A stretch of DNA of 64,000 nucleotides from Atopsyche davidsoni (Eukaryota; Arthropoda; Insecta; Trichoptera; Hydrobiosidae). Below are positions 11,732 through 25,315 of the stretch, piece after piece. The notes beneath the pieces are model-generated. The model was not told the origin of the DNA, ran no database searches, and saw only the letters and a program-made list of their open reading frames with translations. Where the stretch lies: contig JAILWY010000025.1 in NCBI GenBank assembly GCA_022113835.1, forward strand, positions 3,472,001 to 3,536,000. Direction: 5' to 3'. Numbering within the stretch: the stretch's first letter is position 1; every line of letters starts with the position of its first letter. Position numbers and translations under genes: made by a program.

Positions 11732-14110
11732 GTTTTTTGATAAAAGAGTTAGCGTGCGTTCACGAGAAGAGGATATAAGTCAATCAAGTAATTTGGTATG
11801 TAGTTCTGTGCACGTTTGTAGGTTTTTATTTCCTTGCTCTATGGAGAAATTCCCAATGATTTCCCACCGGGACACGTGGGAGGCTTGTGGGTGCTGGCAC
11901 GTGCAAGGCTGTAATAGAAAACACACTTGTATCTAATAATCTTTACTTTTACACCGAGCACTCGGTCTCTCAAAACACCAGCAAAAAGCCTGGACTAAGC
12001 TTACTCATAAAATATATTTTTAACTCCGAGAAAAACATGATTTTTTAAAACATAACGTAAACTGAGAATACTTAAGCAAATGTTTTAAAAAAAAAAAATC
12101 AAAATGACATCTTTTAATATGTATGGGCATTGGGAGATAACGTGGCTCAATGGCTTCACAATCCCGCCATTTTGAAAGCCCGGCCGCAGTTGCCAGGCTG
12201 CCGGAAATTCCCGACGATTAATTTAACAGTATACCTGGCAACACTGAGCTCTCGCATAAATCCGAGTTACAGACATCATATTTCATCCCTGGCCACTCTT
12301 AGCCTGCCAGTTTTTTTTTTGGATTTTTCTTCCTCAATTAGCCGTGGAATTCTTATTATTATTTTGGAGATGTTTTAAATATATATTTTTATTATTTATT
12401 AAATCATATTCAAATTAAAAAAAAACAATGTATTAGGGGTGTGTATGTAAGTCTCTGTTTGATAGTGAGTTTTTAATTATTCGATTGAGGGCCACATTAA
12501 TACGTTGATTTATACTAAAAATACGCACTAGAGATAAATATGCTTTTTTCATTACATTATTATACATATCAGTAGGTTTATTTATGTTTAAATATATCAA
12601 AAAAAAAATCTTTATCGTCTCTTAATATGACGAATTAACAGAATAAACAATAACGATCATTGGAAGAAACAAAAAAAATTGTTTCAAGTCTATTCTCAAT
12701 ACTAATTTGTTAGTTTTAGAACTTCAGTCAATGTTTTACTGAAGTTCTCACATGCTATTTAAGTCCTGCTCATTTAGTGATGGGCATAATCGAATGGAAT
12801 TTTACTTAAGAAAATATGGTTTTATTTATAATTACGAGTAATCGATTGTAGATATGTAGATTGTAGATATACTTGCATAAAACCCTGTAGTGATATACAT
12901 ATTTTAAATTAACTATAACGTAAATTACATCTATATTGAAGACGAAAAGTATCTATCCGCAGTATATTTACTTGTGAATTTTTTAGACGCTTTTTTGGCT
13001 GATTATCCACTGTCGATACGTTTATCTCAAACAAGGCATACTTTTGGCAAGTATTCTACTGAAAGTTGTATTATAACCTTTGGTTTGATTTTTCAATCGA
13101 TTTTCCTCTTGATGGTATCGATTATCTCGACTTGCTCGGTATTCGTGCATCACTAACCGCAGTACGTTTATATGTAGCACGTACTCAAAGTAACACCCAG
13201 AGTTTGTGTAAAGCGGCGACCACGTTCAATTGATCAAACAAGAGGGAGTCTTCTCCAATAATTACTTGGTATTTGTTTGAACACAGTATACAACGCAATT
13301 CCATTAAAGTGACCCCATTAGGAACGAATCGCGCGGAGAACTTTCTGTTCTCTCATTCTGTGATATTTTTCTATCGGATCTGTCGCGATTGGATTAAATA
13401 AAAATTAATTTAATTCAATTGAGAGCGACGTCTTCACGGTCTAGAATTGAACAAGTGACCAACTATATAGTCCTGAAAAAATCAAGTGAAATAGATTTAT
13501 ATTGTATGCAGACGATAGCTGAAACATTGTCTTCAACAATTATATATCCATGAATAGTGAATGTGATTTGATTTAGGGAAAGATAAGGCTTATTTCTCAA
13601 AATATATTGCAAATGCTATTTTATACATTTTACCAATGCTTTCATAATATGTTTGCCGTAAATTGACGACCTAAAAATACGTTGTTTTATATTTTATTTC
13701 AGTTATTTACATAAGGAAATAGTTGTGAAGGGGTTGATAGTGCGTTCACACGTCCACAAGTTTGCATTTAAATTTAATTCTTCCATAAGACGTCTCGCTT
13801 TGTCCAAAAATTTATCACCCCCTATTACTCACAAAACAAAGGGAGGCTTTCACGCGAAATAATCTCCGAATTAAGGCTCTGCGTAAATACTTAAATTAGT
13901 TCTCTTCCTTCAGAACATATCACAAACATGTGTACGAGAGACGCTCCCCTGAACTCGCCTCCCTTCAGGCGTGAAAGCCTACTGCGCTGTAGGCCGCGAT
14001 TACATTGCTGCATCTGCGTGTAATTGCTAATTTACTGTAAAAATAACAAGACAATTATCTTCAAAATAAATTTTATTTAATACACAATATTTGCAAAGAT
14101 TAAACGACCA
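11732..14110. other. No gene recognised
   Basis: Mostly A+T-rich. A locally GC-richer patch at about 12130-12310 and another at 13930-14020 stand out without identifiable content. A perfect 12-bp inverted pair (AGGCTTTCACGC at 13844-13855 and its complement at 13969-13980) lies 113 bp apart. Confidence 0.4.
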
Positions 14111-14635
14111 AATAATTTCAACGCACATCTCGTGGTTTGTCTCAAAAATCCGAATCGGCAAACGTTCTTACTGAGAAAAAAAAGTGTAAGTAATCTAGCT
14201 GTAGCATAGAAACTAATTCTAATTACTGCTAAAATAATACACTCACAGGTATAATTTCAACATCATCTTGCTACAAGCGTTAAAAAGAGGTTTTTTTTGC
14301 GGTTCTCTCCAAGCAAACGTATTATATACCAGTAAAACGTTCGCAGAGGGTGTTTTCACAAATAATTTGAATGCACATCTCGTGGTTTGTCTTGAAAATC
14401 CAAATCGGCAAACGTAGTTCTCTTACTGAGAAAAAATTAAATCTTTACGTAGCTGTGTAAGTAATCTAGTTGTAGCATATAAACTAATTCAAATTACTGC
14501 TAAAATAATACACTCACAGGTATAATTTAAATATCACCTTGCTACAAGCGTTACAAAGAGGTTTTTTTTTGCGGTTCTCTCCAAGCAAACGTATTATATA
14601 CCAGTAAAACATTCGCAGAGGGTGTTTTAACAAAT
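14111..14635 (+). repeat. Two-copy tandem duplication, unit about 250-275 bp
   Basis: Copy 1 (14111-14360) and copy 2 (14361-14635) share ACATCTCGTGGTTTGTCT, AATCGGCAAACGT, TAATACACTCACAGGTATAA and GGTTCTCTCCAAGCAAACG in order. Copy 2 has about 25 extra bases near 14420-14460, including TTAAATCTTTACGTAGC. Differences elsewhere are few, which implies a fairly recent duplication. No coding frame spans it. Confidence 0.85.
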
Positions 14636-15757
14636 CGTTTCACATATTCCGCTCGTGGCCCAGGGGAGTAGAAACTGTGAAGTAGGAACCTCACCGCACC
14701 GTCCTTGTACCCCGAAGTCTCGCAAACGTTGCTATTACAACTATTAAAATAATTAAATTAAATTATTTATTTATAATGTTTCCAAAACCAGTACAAGGAG
14801 TTCGTCAGAATATTTTATTGTATCGTTCATAATTGGACAAACCGCACAACTTTTGATAACATTAAAAATATTTTTACTTAAAACTTCAGCAAAACTAACC
14901 TTTTTAAATTCATTTACATTCGTTTTGTTAATCGTAATCAATGAAATAATTTTAACGTAAATAAAAAAAATAAATTGTAATGTAATTATTGTTAATAGCT
15001 TATACAAGTATACAGGCAGCTTGAGTATAACATAAGCAGGTATATAGATACATGAAGCATAACTGTTTTGCTTCATCCTTTCTTGTGAAATCTTGTGGAA
15101 TATTTGGTATTGTGTTGTTGACATATGAAAGTGCCATATTATTCTCTGAACTACCCAAACATACAATGAATTTCTACCCTATTGAAATTTTCACTTAAAT
15201 TTCAACCCGAGGCCACGAGCTTTTCGGCAATATATTTTCCACTTTCGGCTTAAAGTTTCAATAGCTTATTACAACGAGCGCTAAATACTGAATTGTACAT
15301 TAAAACAAAATTATCTAGAAAACTCTAAATTCACAAAACACGATTGAGTTTATTGTTTGACAAACATGCTTATTCCAGAATTGGTTATGTAAAAATATCG
15401 CTTACGAATAACAAAATATGTACCTTTGATGAGGTGAAGCAGATTACAAACAAATAAGTTGCAACCGAACATTGATATTTTAGAGCAGTAAAGATATTTA
15501 AGAGTTTTTTTACACATATTTTCCCCGACACAAACTCAATTATAAATCCACATAAGCCACATGTTGTAAGCCTCACAGCCTGCAAACAGGATTAGAGGCC
15601 TATACTTTATTATAAGTACGATTTTATACTAAGGACGATTGAAAATAAATTTACGTATCACACTAGATATCGTCAAATATAACTGGAATCGTTAAAAATC
15701 TTAAATGCATACTATTGTACCAGATATTTTTTTAGCCGAGACACGAACCGAATCCAC
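14636..15757. other. No gene recognised
   Basis: A+T-rich sequence. The minus-strand frame at 14771-15166 (131 codons) is dominated by Ile, Lys, Leu, Asn and Tyr codons, as expected from composition, and shows no motif. Confidence 0.4.
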
Positions 15758-16120
15758 ATGAAAGTTAGCCGAGAAACAAACCAAACTAGCGCCACGCTGG
15801 CGACTGGCGGCCGGCGGATCAATTACCGCGGAGGCACTTTGGGATTTTACGAGGCGCGAGTGGAAGTGTTTTTTAAGAAGCCCTATACAGAGCCTTTGCA
15901 TAATTTCAGCCGGATACACTGCTCTGCTTGCTACATGAATTTAAGCGAAGTTTATTATGGATCGGAACCATTCGGCGTTCATTGTTCGCCGCCACGTCTT
16001 TGGCGCAAAACCGACTCAGCGCCAAACACAAGCGTCACTAACACCTTCAACACATCATTTATTTATCTTGGGTCATTCTTACTAATTTGGCTGTACTTTC
16101 AAATCCCAGCTACATGCTAA
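15758..16120 (+). CDS. Unassigned 120-codon ORF
   Basis: ATG 15758 opens a 120-codon frame ending at 16120. Composition is more balanced than the surroundings for the first 90 codons (for example GGRRINYRGGTLGFYEARVE). A hydrophobic stretch near the C-terminus (about residues 101-117, SFIYLGSFLLIWLYFQI) could be a membrane segment. No family is recognised, an opposite-strand frame overlaps it, and no splice or promoter signal is decisive. It may be a chance ORF in an old element. Confidence 0.15.
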   Translation: MKVSRETNQTSATLATGGRRINYRGGTLGFYEARVEVFFKKPYTEPLHNFSRIHCSACYMNLSEVYYGSEPFGVHCSPPRLWRKTDSAPNTSVTNTFNTSFIYLGSFLLIWLYFQIPATC

Positions 16121-16174
16121 CTTTTTTCTTCAATTTTTTTGGATAATTAGCTATAAGATACTTATACGATACAT

Positions 16175-16508
16175 GCCTTTATGCTGAGCCAGTGTTCATG
16201 GTTTTTTAAAGGGAAAATAGTGTAGTGGCTCCTCAGGTTTTTCTATACCGCAGTTTTATATTGGAAGGAAAAGTATGCGTATTTCTGCTGCCCAATAGCA
16301 TTATTATATAATCATTTCTTTACAAAGCTCTGGCGTTTAGATCTGATGCTCCTTCTAGAGTAAACTACAGATACAATAGCAGGAGCCTCCCAAGTACTTC
16401 CAGAGTACATTTCTCCACAATCATTCCAAGTCCACTACTCTGTTACCAATCTTTTACACACGCTCAGGGTACAGAATGGCAGCCATGCATAACCAACAGA
16501 AAGTAGAA
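16175..16508 (+). repeat. Dispersed repeat family A, long copy
   Basis: Carries the family A landmarks in order: ATGCTGAGCCAGTGTTCATG, GGGAAAATAGTGTAGTGG, GCTGCCCAATAGCATTATTA, GGCGTTTAGATCTGATGCTC, ATTCCAAGTCCACTACTC and AGGGTACAGAATGGCAGCCA. It lacks the first 50 or so bases seen in copy 1. With 31812-32162 it defines most of the consensus. Confidence 0.85.
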
Positions 16509-16794
16509 AGCGGTCAACTCATGGTGTTTTACACATTTCTGTCTTTTCGATTTTTTGCGTGTCCAGGTCTCAAAGCCGTAAAGAAGAACTGATACAAGAG
16601 AATGCGCAAAGAAATAGCACAATGTCGCCTATTTTGGGCATAATTTTCGAAACAATAAAAATCAATGTAAAAACGAGGCATTGAAAGGAAGAAACTTACG
16701 TGGATGCGGAATTTAAGCCAGTGGCTGGAAGTTAAGAGTGCACCGAGCTTCTATGAAGAGTTACTTTTATAGTGGTTTTGTTTTAAGTATAGGT

Positions 16795-16960
16795 GTTTAA
16801 TTTTGGGGTGTAGGCGCCGAATCAGCCTGCGCCGAAACGGCGGCGCCGGGTTGGCCGCGCCGCACCAGCCAGGGCGGGTTTATTACGGAGCCGAGCATAT
16901 TGATAGGTTTTTACCGGTTTTATAGACGGGGTTATTTTTTCTTTGAGACGCCCCGCGAGA
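16795..16960. other. GC-rich island of unknown role
   Basis: A CpG-rich stretch (GGCGCCGAATCAGCC, GGCGGCGCCGGGTTGGCCGC) inside A+T-rich DNA. There is no TGACGTCA here and no coding frame with motifs. It could be a regulatory CpG cluster or part of an inserted repeat. Confidence 0.3.
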
Positions 16961-18841
16961 TAGAATCAATTATTTATTAATATCTCACACGAACCGTCCG
17001 AGAAGAGTGTAGTTTCAAATTGAAAATAAAGGAGGTGTTAAGTGCTGGCGGTGTTTTTAAAATTTTCCCGAGAAAACAATCTAGAGATAGAGCTTGTAAA
17101 AACTGCTCTCTTGCAGGTAGTAAAAACGTAGCGGCATTGCTACAACAGGTGCTTGCCATTTAAGGGTGGTTTTATAAACACACTTGCACACAATCAGTGG
17201 GTAGCAAACTCGATTGCACAGTCAAATCAAAAAGTTTTATTTTAATTAAATAAATGTTTAAAGTTTAATACAACTGAAATATACATCCACGAGCTCGTCG
17301 AATGAAAGGAATAGTGAGGTTTTTACTCGTACATTTTTTACTTTACTCGAATGATCTACAATACACGCAAAACGTTTGGCACCGTCATCAGAATTCAAAT
17401 GTATCAAACATAACCACCCAAGGTCTGGAGGTTGCCTTTGTAGCTACTTATATTAATAGGGACCCTTGAATATGACTTGATTAAATATGAAACGCAGGTC
17501 GGGTTTGCCCAAAGGGATTGTTAGTTTGTTCGCTTTAAATAATTCAGTGCCAAGTATTCGTCTGATTGGTCCTCCGTAAACATTGTTATATATGCAGTTT
17601 TTTTAACTTATTTCAATTGATTTACAATTAAACTTGAATTTATTATTTATTTAATAATAGTTGCCCTAAAAAAACTTTTAATTAATATAATATAAAATTG
17701 TACCACATCACTGAACAATAGGATATATTGATGAGTACATTGAAATTAAAGTCTACAGTGGAAATATTCTCAAGTAAACCAATTAAATTGAAAATTTAAT
17801 CATATTCAGTGTAATTTAGATATCAATAATACTTGGTGATTTATACATTTTATTGGTTTTATTATAGTGCAAAAGTTGCATTTCTTTTCTTCAAATACAT
17901 ATTTAAAATTAAAGCTAAAGATGTCAGCAGCATAGTACTTAAAAATAATACAGTAAATCTGCTAAAGCCTCTTTGTGTTTTTGTGAATACATTATATATT
18001 GTAACCTACTTTCGCCCCGCAGAGGATATTTCAAGCTTGTTGAATTGAACTGAATTCTCAGTAATATGTTTGACTGGGTTTTTCTATTTTAAATTACCTA
18101 AACTTTAAAATGGCATGCGTGTCTAACGATGTTTCAAGGTCACCTTGAAAATTTATCACGAATAAAAAATATGCCAATTTCTTACATTTAAAGGTACAGT
18201 AAAAATTTCAGCTCAGACTTTTTGTCGCAAAGTTTTTTCAGGGCCAACTTTTGCAAAGGAGCAAGAAGAAACAATTGGATTTGCACAATGAGTTTCAGAA
18301 GTTTCTATAAAGAATGAATACAAAGAACATTTATATTCACCGACGGTCTCAGCTTCCTTTCTTCCCATTGTAGGCTTTAAAATTTTTCTCTGTAAACCCA
18401 TTTAAACAGTGTTTCGGGTAGTCGAATTGATTGAACTAATTAATTGGATTGTCTCCGCAAACTAGGTGTGCTGAATTCAAGTTATTTATAATATTGAAGT
18501 AGATGTTGCTATTCATGCTTGAAATGCGGCTTAACATTTTTATTTGTCATGAGTCAAATATCCACTACGAACGTATTTATCTGATTTGGGCTTTTTTATA
18601 TATAAGCTTGATCAATCGCGAACAGAAACGCATCCATGTATCTTCAGTGCATGTCCAAACTGTGTTTCCAGTTGTTGAGTCCATATATCTATGTTCTATG
18701 TTGCCACATGTGTAGATTGATTTTATTGTGTTTTTGTAGATCGGAAGGATGTCCCTGGATTTATGTTTGCGTGCGGACTATTTATACGTACAGACCTGCA
18801 TCGGTTTTTTGTGCATATCCTGTGTATTTGTTAGACTTTAG
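16961..18841. other. No gene recognised
   Basis: A+T-rich with only short frames (60-80 codons) of biased composition. No RNA or repeat structure was recognised. Confidence 0.45.
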
Positions 18842-18868
18842 ACTATATATATATATATATATATATAG
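18842..18868 (+). repeat. Short TA microsatellite
   Basis: About 13 uninterrupted TA dinucleotides. Confidence 0.9.
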
Positions 18869-18884
18869 ATTAAGCAGTTAGGGG

Positions 18885-19150
18885 AGCTCTCTAAGGCCCC
18901 GACTGTATTGATTCTCTAGACTGGTAGTCTCATTTCAGTGATCAAAAGTCTGGTTGCGGATTCGATAGATGCTAAAAGAATTTGAGGGATGTTTGTGATG
19001 GGGTCTGGTGTAGGTCATCACCTGCCACCCCCAGGTGAGATGGGGGTGGATGAAGCGATGGACTGATGGCGAGGGGCAGCACGACCACCCCTCATGGGGT
19101 CGAGGACTCGCAATAAATCTTGATTATCTGCAAGAAGATTCATTAGCTCT
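18885..19150 (+). repeat. SINE-like insertion with tRNA-like head
   Basis: A GC-richer segment starts with a tRNA-like portion (CTGGTAGTCTCA, then GGTTGCGGATTCGATAG resembling a B box). A body with two internal near-palindromes follows (CACCCCCAGGTGAGATGGGGGTG and CACCCCTCATGGGG), and it ends in an AATAAATCTTG-type A+T tail. The organisation suits a tRNA-derived SINE of about 260 bp. No second copy is seen in the window, so the class is inferred. Confidence 0.45.
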
Positions 19151-20320
19151 CAAACCGGGCACCCTCATCCCCGCAAACCACGCATAATCTCATGAATAAA
19201 TTTAAGTTTTTGTGAATAAATTAAACTATGCACATATTATTATAAAGCATATTGTTGAGCTTAAAAAAAATAATCCACTTTTATTATTTAAATAAAAAAA
19301 AATTATTGTATGTAACTGCTAATAAAATTATTCATTTTAAAATTGTTATGTGAAATATCAATTTATTTACTACTCAGTAATGAATACACACTGAATAAAT
19401 TTATTTACAATTTGAATAAATCGGTCTCTTGTCCCAAGCATGTGTCTTGTGTTATAACACCCTTGTTTAATATCAGTTGTGTTGTATAGGGTAGGATCAA
19501 ATCCATTATTATTATTTTATCGTTTTTTAAGGTTAGACGAATCGCCTTGTTTTAAAAACTACTTGTGAAACATGGCAAAGAAATGTCATCTGCAGACAAA
19601 GCCTTGATGCTTGATCATGAAAGATGTGAGATGCAGAGAAGGGGATGAACTAACTCGTATGTGGCTGAAGGGTGAATCTGTAGCTTAAGTAACGCGAATT
19701 CTTGTCTAGATCCGCAGCCTTAATCCGCTGGTAAACTTCCGAGATTTTAATTCCTAACGAAAAAGACGAAAACTTAGATTTACGACTTTTAGTTACCAAA
19801 AACTTTTATTATAAAAGATAAAAAAATTCAACACGAAAGTGATCTCAAATTAAAGTAAGATTTTTCATGATTTCGCATATTATACTTTACGCTATTGTAG
19901 TTAACATAATTACAGGGATTTTTATATTTTGTTCTATAATAATAACTGAAAAAATATATAAAAACAATTTTTTTGATGCGGTCTGTTAAAAATATATAGA
20001 TTGTTGGGATTTAAGTTGTTTTCACATATGAACCTTATTTTTAGGTAAGCATCTTTAAGCTTATCCAGTGGTGTGGTTTCTAGTCTTTCAGCTCAGATTA
20101 GATAAGGTCGGATGTCTCTTCCAACTTAAAAAGCGCTTTAATTCAGATTGAGAGTCATGCGAAGTGGCAACCCTGCTCGGCAAGTGTGTTTTTAAGGGAC
20201 ACTTCCACCCCCTCCCCCTGCAATCAGGCATCTGTAAGACGGTTGATTTACGAGGAATATTGACGGCCCACTAAGCCGGGGTTACGAATGGTCGCTAAGT
20301 TTTTGCGACTCTAACTGAAC
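19151..20320. other. No gene recognised
   Basis: A+T-rich, with a more mixed patch at 20090-20320 directly preceding a satellite array. No gene supported. Confidence 0.45.
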
Positions 20321-21158
20321 TCGGCTTAAAGGAATTTCACAATGACACTTACTATATGGATGACCCAGTAGTTCTACCAAACCCTATCGATTTTATTATT
20401 AAAGTAATATTTCTTATTATCCATTTTAAATATCGACTATGTTACTATTATAAATATCAACACTCGACAAAAAAATATTTAGGCAAGGTTTTTTTTTTAG
20501 ATTAAATTTTAAGTAGATTTATGTGGTAACTCGGCTTAAAGGAATTTCACAATTAAACTTTATATATGGATGACCCAGTAGTTCTACAAAACCCTTTTAA
20601 TTTAATTATTTAAGTAATATTTCTTATTATCCATTTTAAATATCGATTATATTACTATTATAAATATCAACACTCCACATAAAAATATTTACGCAAGGTA
20701 TTTTTTTTTTAGATTAAATTTTAAGTAGATTTATGTGGTAACTCGGCTTAAAGGAATTTCACAATTAAACTTTATATATGGATGACCCAGTAGTTCTACA
20801 AAACCCTTTTAATTTAATTATTTAAGTAATATTTCTTATTATCCATTTTAAATATCGATTATATTACTATTATAAATATCAACACTCCACATAAAAATAT
20901 TTACGCAAGGTATTTTTTTATAGATTAAATTTTAAGTAGATTTATGTGGTAACTCGGCTTAAAGGAATTTCACAATTAAACATTATATATGGATGACCCA
21001 GTAGTTCTACAAAACCCTTTTAATTTAATTATTTAAGTAATATTTCTTATTATCCATTTTAAATATCGATTATATTACTATTATAAATATCAACACTCCA
21101 CAAAAAAATATTTAGGCAAGGTTTTTTTTTTAGATTAAATTATAAGTAGATATATGTG
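20321..21158 (+). repeat. Satellite array, four copies of a 210-212-bp unit
   Basis: TCGGCTTAAAGGAATTTCAC begins at 20321, 20531, 20743 and 20954, giving periods of 210, 212 and 211. Every unit contains GGATGACCCAGTAGTTCTAC and CTTATTATCCATTTTAAATA and ends with TTTTAAGTAGATTTATGTGG or a close variant. Copies 2-4 are nearly identical. Copy 1 differs more (for example AATGACACTTACTATATGG and ACCCTATCGATTTTATT). The array ends at about 21158, where the sequence becomes unique. The gradient suggests recent amplification from the distal units. Confidence 0.95.
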
Positions 21159-24100
21159 CTAGCAAGATTTCAATATAATAGAAAAAAAAAATCATCAAAG
21201 AGATAAATTAAACCGAAAGCAAATATATAGCAAGTATAGTAAATATACAATACTTATTATATGGCTGATAAAGTTTACCAATAAAAAAATGATAATTTTC
21301 TCAATGTGATAGTAACAAGTAAGTTTTTTTATACAAAGAGCGAGTAGATTTTCGATCGATGACTTATTTCAGAGTCAAATAAAAACATTATTGATTGAAA
21401 TTAATTAAACTGTACTGTAATATATTTTCAACAAATACAGCGAGGGGAAAATGTTTTTTTTTCGAACAAACACACATATTTAAATAAAAAAATCAGCGTC
21501 ATCTTTACGCTGGAAAGAGACACGATCCTTTCAAAGCATTGTCAGATATGACAGTCCTCATTTCAGATTCAGTGTTGCCATTCGTCCTAGTCCTGGGCTG
21601 TTAAGGGTTGCCATTCGTCAAAAAGGGGTGTGTGCTCACAGTACAGGGTGAAATATACCATTACTGTTCTCATACTATCATATACAAAGAAAATTAATAG
21701 GCTTTGTGGAGTTTCTATTTGAGGGGATACCCTGTTGAGTGCGTCATTTAGAAGTATAGTGTTTACCATCTTGAAATAAGTATCCTTTATTATTTGAAGT
21801 AGCTGTATATTTGTACATAAAGCGTACTTATAAAATAAATCAAAATTATGAACAGTTAAAATCAAACAGTTAATAAATAATGATTATTTTCAATGCCAAT
21901 ATTTAGTCATTATTGATCAGTTAAGATCGCATACAATCGATTTTATACATGCCTTCTAAAAATACTTGTGGTCAGAACGTTAAAATATTTATCTGGAACT
22001 TATTATTCGGATACCATTAATTATTAAGTAGACAAATTATACTAATGGTAGGCTTGTACAACATCAAAAAAAAAAAAACTAAAGACTGATGTTAATGCAT
22101 AATGAACGATACTGGGATTAACCGAATCCCATAAGAGAAAAACAAAGACGAATCACCGAATTTGTCCTGCAAAATAAAATACATTCAGAATATCAATCAA
22201 GATTAATACACACATTTATTTATTAATGGATTATTGCCATTCTATATTTTTTTGATCACAAAGAAATTTATTAAAACCTTAATAATTCAATTTATAAATC
22301 CCTTATTCAGGTACGTTAATTATTCTGGTTAAAAATTCAACAACACTTTTGTTTTAAATCATTAAAAATAAATTTGAAAATTGTAAAAGCTCATCATTAA
22401 TTGATTTATTTGAGTATTGTGCTCAATTCAGGCTAAATATTTTAAAACTTTTTTTGTAGCTTTGTTTTTGTGAATTACCCACAGAAGGGAATAATTTTTT
22501 GGTGTTAAAATATAACTAAGCTTTAAGCAATTTGTTATTAGTGAGAAGAAATAATGTATCTTAAGCGTAAATGGATGATAACGAAATAGAAACGAATTTG
22601 TAAATACACCCTATACAAAAAGTTTAATATAAAATAGTAATTTAATACAACGTCTCCTTCCAGTCCAAAAAACGTTTAATTCCTAAGCAAAGCGTAATAA
22701 TTATATCATTTCATTGAAATCTAAACACAATTGTTTAGAATTCATTCTGTGTCAATTAATAAATCTTTTACATATATTAACATCAAAATTGAAAATAAAT
22801 TCAAGATTCAGAACATCTCTATGTTAAAACATGCAAATTAAGGTCGGTACATTAATTCGTTTAGAATAAATAATTACTATATTTAATGGTTCACTGATTT
22901 CTGCTACAAATCTCACTCTCTTCTAGCAATTAAGCCTACGTTTAAACATTTTCACGAAAATCCTAACATTTCAGTACTGAAATACAATGAAATATCTTAA
23001 ACTACTAAGCCACATAGTATGTACAATGAAATTTTTTTACTGTAGCTTTTTTAAAGCGATTCAAATATTTTTTTAAAATTTAGACTTAAAACTTCATTTG
23101 GACCATTTTGTTATACACTACAGTAGAAAAAAAAATATTTTCAATAATTGTTATTATTTTAATAGATTATTTTAAATTAACAAACAACTCAACGAACTAA
23201 ATAATGACTGCAACAAATATATCACACTCTTTAAAATAAATTTATTTTTAAATAAAAAGTTATCATTTATATAATCCGATTTATTTCATTTTTATAAAAT
23301 TTAATGAATCTCCTTTATTATTTTTGACTGAAATAACATTTAGTAATTTTTCGTCTAAATTCTACAATACGATTGTCCATCAAAATTACAAAGCGGTGAT
23401 GTCAAAAAATAATAACGTGATGGTTGAACAAAAAAAAAAAAAAAACATATTTCCCGTGATAAACTTTTAACCGCATTTAAATAGCAGAGTTTAATTATAT
23501 TTCATGTATAGCTGAACAGCGAAAACAAAACCTTTCTAAATAAAAGAGACCGGATGTATCAGAGATATTTATTTCAGTAAAATGCGCGAGCAATTTCAGA
23601 GAACAAAGACATGAATGAAAAATGTGCCATTTTGAATGGTTTTTCAGTTATCTTAACGCGAGAGTATTCAAATGTCAATGTTTTTAAAAAATGTAAAGTA
23701 AAAAAGATTATTTTTAATTTGAATTTAACCATACAAATAGTAAACAGTACATAACCCTCGCAAGTAATTACATGGAGTATTAATAGTGTCTTTTCTTTTA
23801 TAAATGTATTAATAATATAAACATTGTTAGTATATCATCAATACCAGTTATAGTATAAAAAAAAACATCTAATTACTCTAAAATTAATAATTTTTCATTT
23901 TATTCATTTATCATACAAATAACCTTTGATATAATATTATTCAAAGGAGAGAAAAGTATATTGCATGAGATAACGAAAAATCACATAAACTCATATACTT
24001 TTTAAATAAGTGTGATGAGACTAAAATAAAATAAGTAATGAATACAAAAAATATAAATTTCATATATAAATGCAACATGTTGACATATTTAAATATTTCT

Positions 24101-25261
24101 TAGACTATTGCAGAAAACACGTTTGGGTACAAATTTATTCACAAAGCTGTAAAACGTATTAAAATATATAAATAAAAAAAAACAGTAAATTGAAAACGTT
24201 TATGACTTGAAAAATAGTCTTAAATACTTGTTCAAATAAACAATGATGGCTTAAAATATATGCGAAGCTTTAAATCAATTCTGCGATATATTATGTAAAA
24301 TTATAAAACACTCTATTTCTGGTACGTTAATTTTCGTGTTAACAAACTTATTGATGGAAATTGTTAGAAATTGAATGATTCTGAGTCCTCCGAGTGAAGC
24401 ACTGAATATGAAAACACATTAATCAAAATCAGTTTTGGATCTCAATTTAAATTCAGACAACTCGCATCGCAACTAAATCATTCCAAGACGAATCCCTCTC
24501 GGAGCGCTGCGAGAACCACCCGTAACTGGGAGCCGGAGCGACTGGTTAAACATACTGCCTTGCAAAGAAATATTATAAAATATCAAATATTATACGATTT
24601 ATTCATTAAAAATACAATGTATTAAAAAAAATAACAGATTTGTAAGAAAATACATTGAGTTTGTGATAGCAGGGAAACAGAAAAGCTTTAATTATATAAA
24701 GTGCAAAGTGCTACATTATACTTAAATAATTTTATAATCTAGAGAGTATTGATTTACGACATTAAATCAATTCTATTTTTTTCATAATTTTATAAAATAT
24801 AAGTTTATTAAGTCCCAACAGGCTTTAGTTGAAAAAATCCAACCGTATAGACGTACAAGCTGGGAAATTATTCCTACGGCTTTTTTAAGTGATGGCTTCA
24901 GTTCCATGGTAAATATGACTGTAATTATTATTCATTAATTTTGTGCGAAATTGTATTCAGACAACACCCTGTATATTAGATATTTTGTATGAAGGTACAC
25001 CGAAAAGCACTAATGTATAGTACAAAACCAAATTTTCTTACACACAAGGTGGGTCGATATTAATTACGGACAATTTTGAGGAGCTATATATTAAATTATT
25101 ACATATTTTATAATAGTAGAAACCAACGAAATTAAACATAAATTCAATTTTATAAATATTTAATTTGTGTACCTTACTCATAAGATAAGATACAACATAT
25201 TTATAAAATATTTATGATCCAATCGGTTTGAATCTAGACATTTTTTAAAACTGGCTTAGGA
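21159..25261. other. Gene-free, very A+T-rich desert
   Basis: About 4 kb of A/T-dominated sequence with poly-A tracts (for example near 22067 and 23430). The only GC-richer patch is 24488-24545. No coding frame above about 92 codons, no RNA genes and no clear repeats. Confidence 0.55.
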
Positions 25262-25315
25262 CAAGCATATGTTCAATGAAATGGTCGCCAACTTCTTTCG
25301 AGGAGAGGCACTTAG
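25262..25315 (-). repeat. Dispersed repeat family A, head fragment
   Basis: The reverse complement AAGTGCCTCTCCTCGAAAGA followed by AGTTGGCGACCATTTCATTG matches the first roughly 50 bases of the family (compare 62404 and 1504). Everything downstream of the head is missing. Confidence 0.55.

Noticed and set aside
12130..12378. 82-codon frame with GTGGCTCAATGGC at its start
   Set aside because: Non-ATG start, no motif, and no B box to support a SINE. Left as unclassified sequence.
20345..20390. Tyr-Met-Asp-Asp read from CTATATGGATGAC, resembling a reverse transcriptase YMDD box
   Set aside because: It lies in a tandem satellite whose frames are closed on both sides, and no other RT motif is nearby. 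The match is chance.
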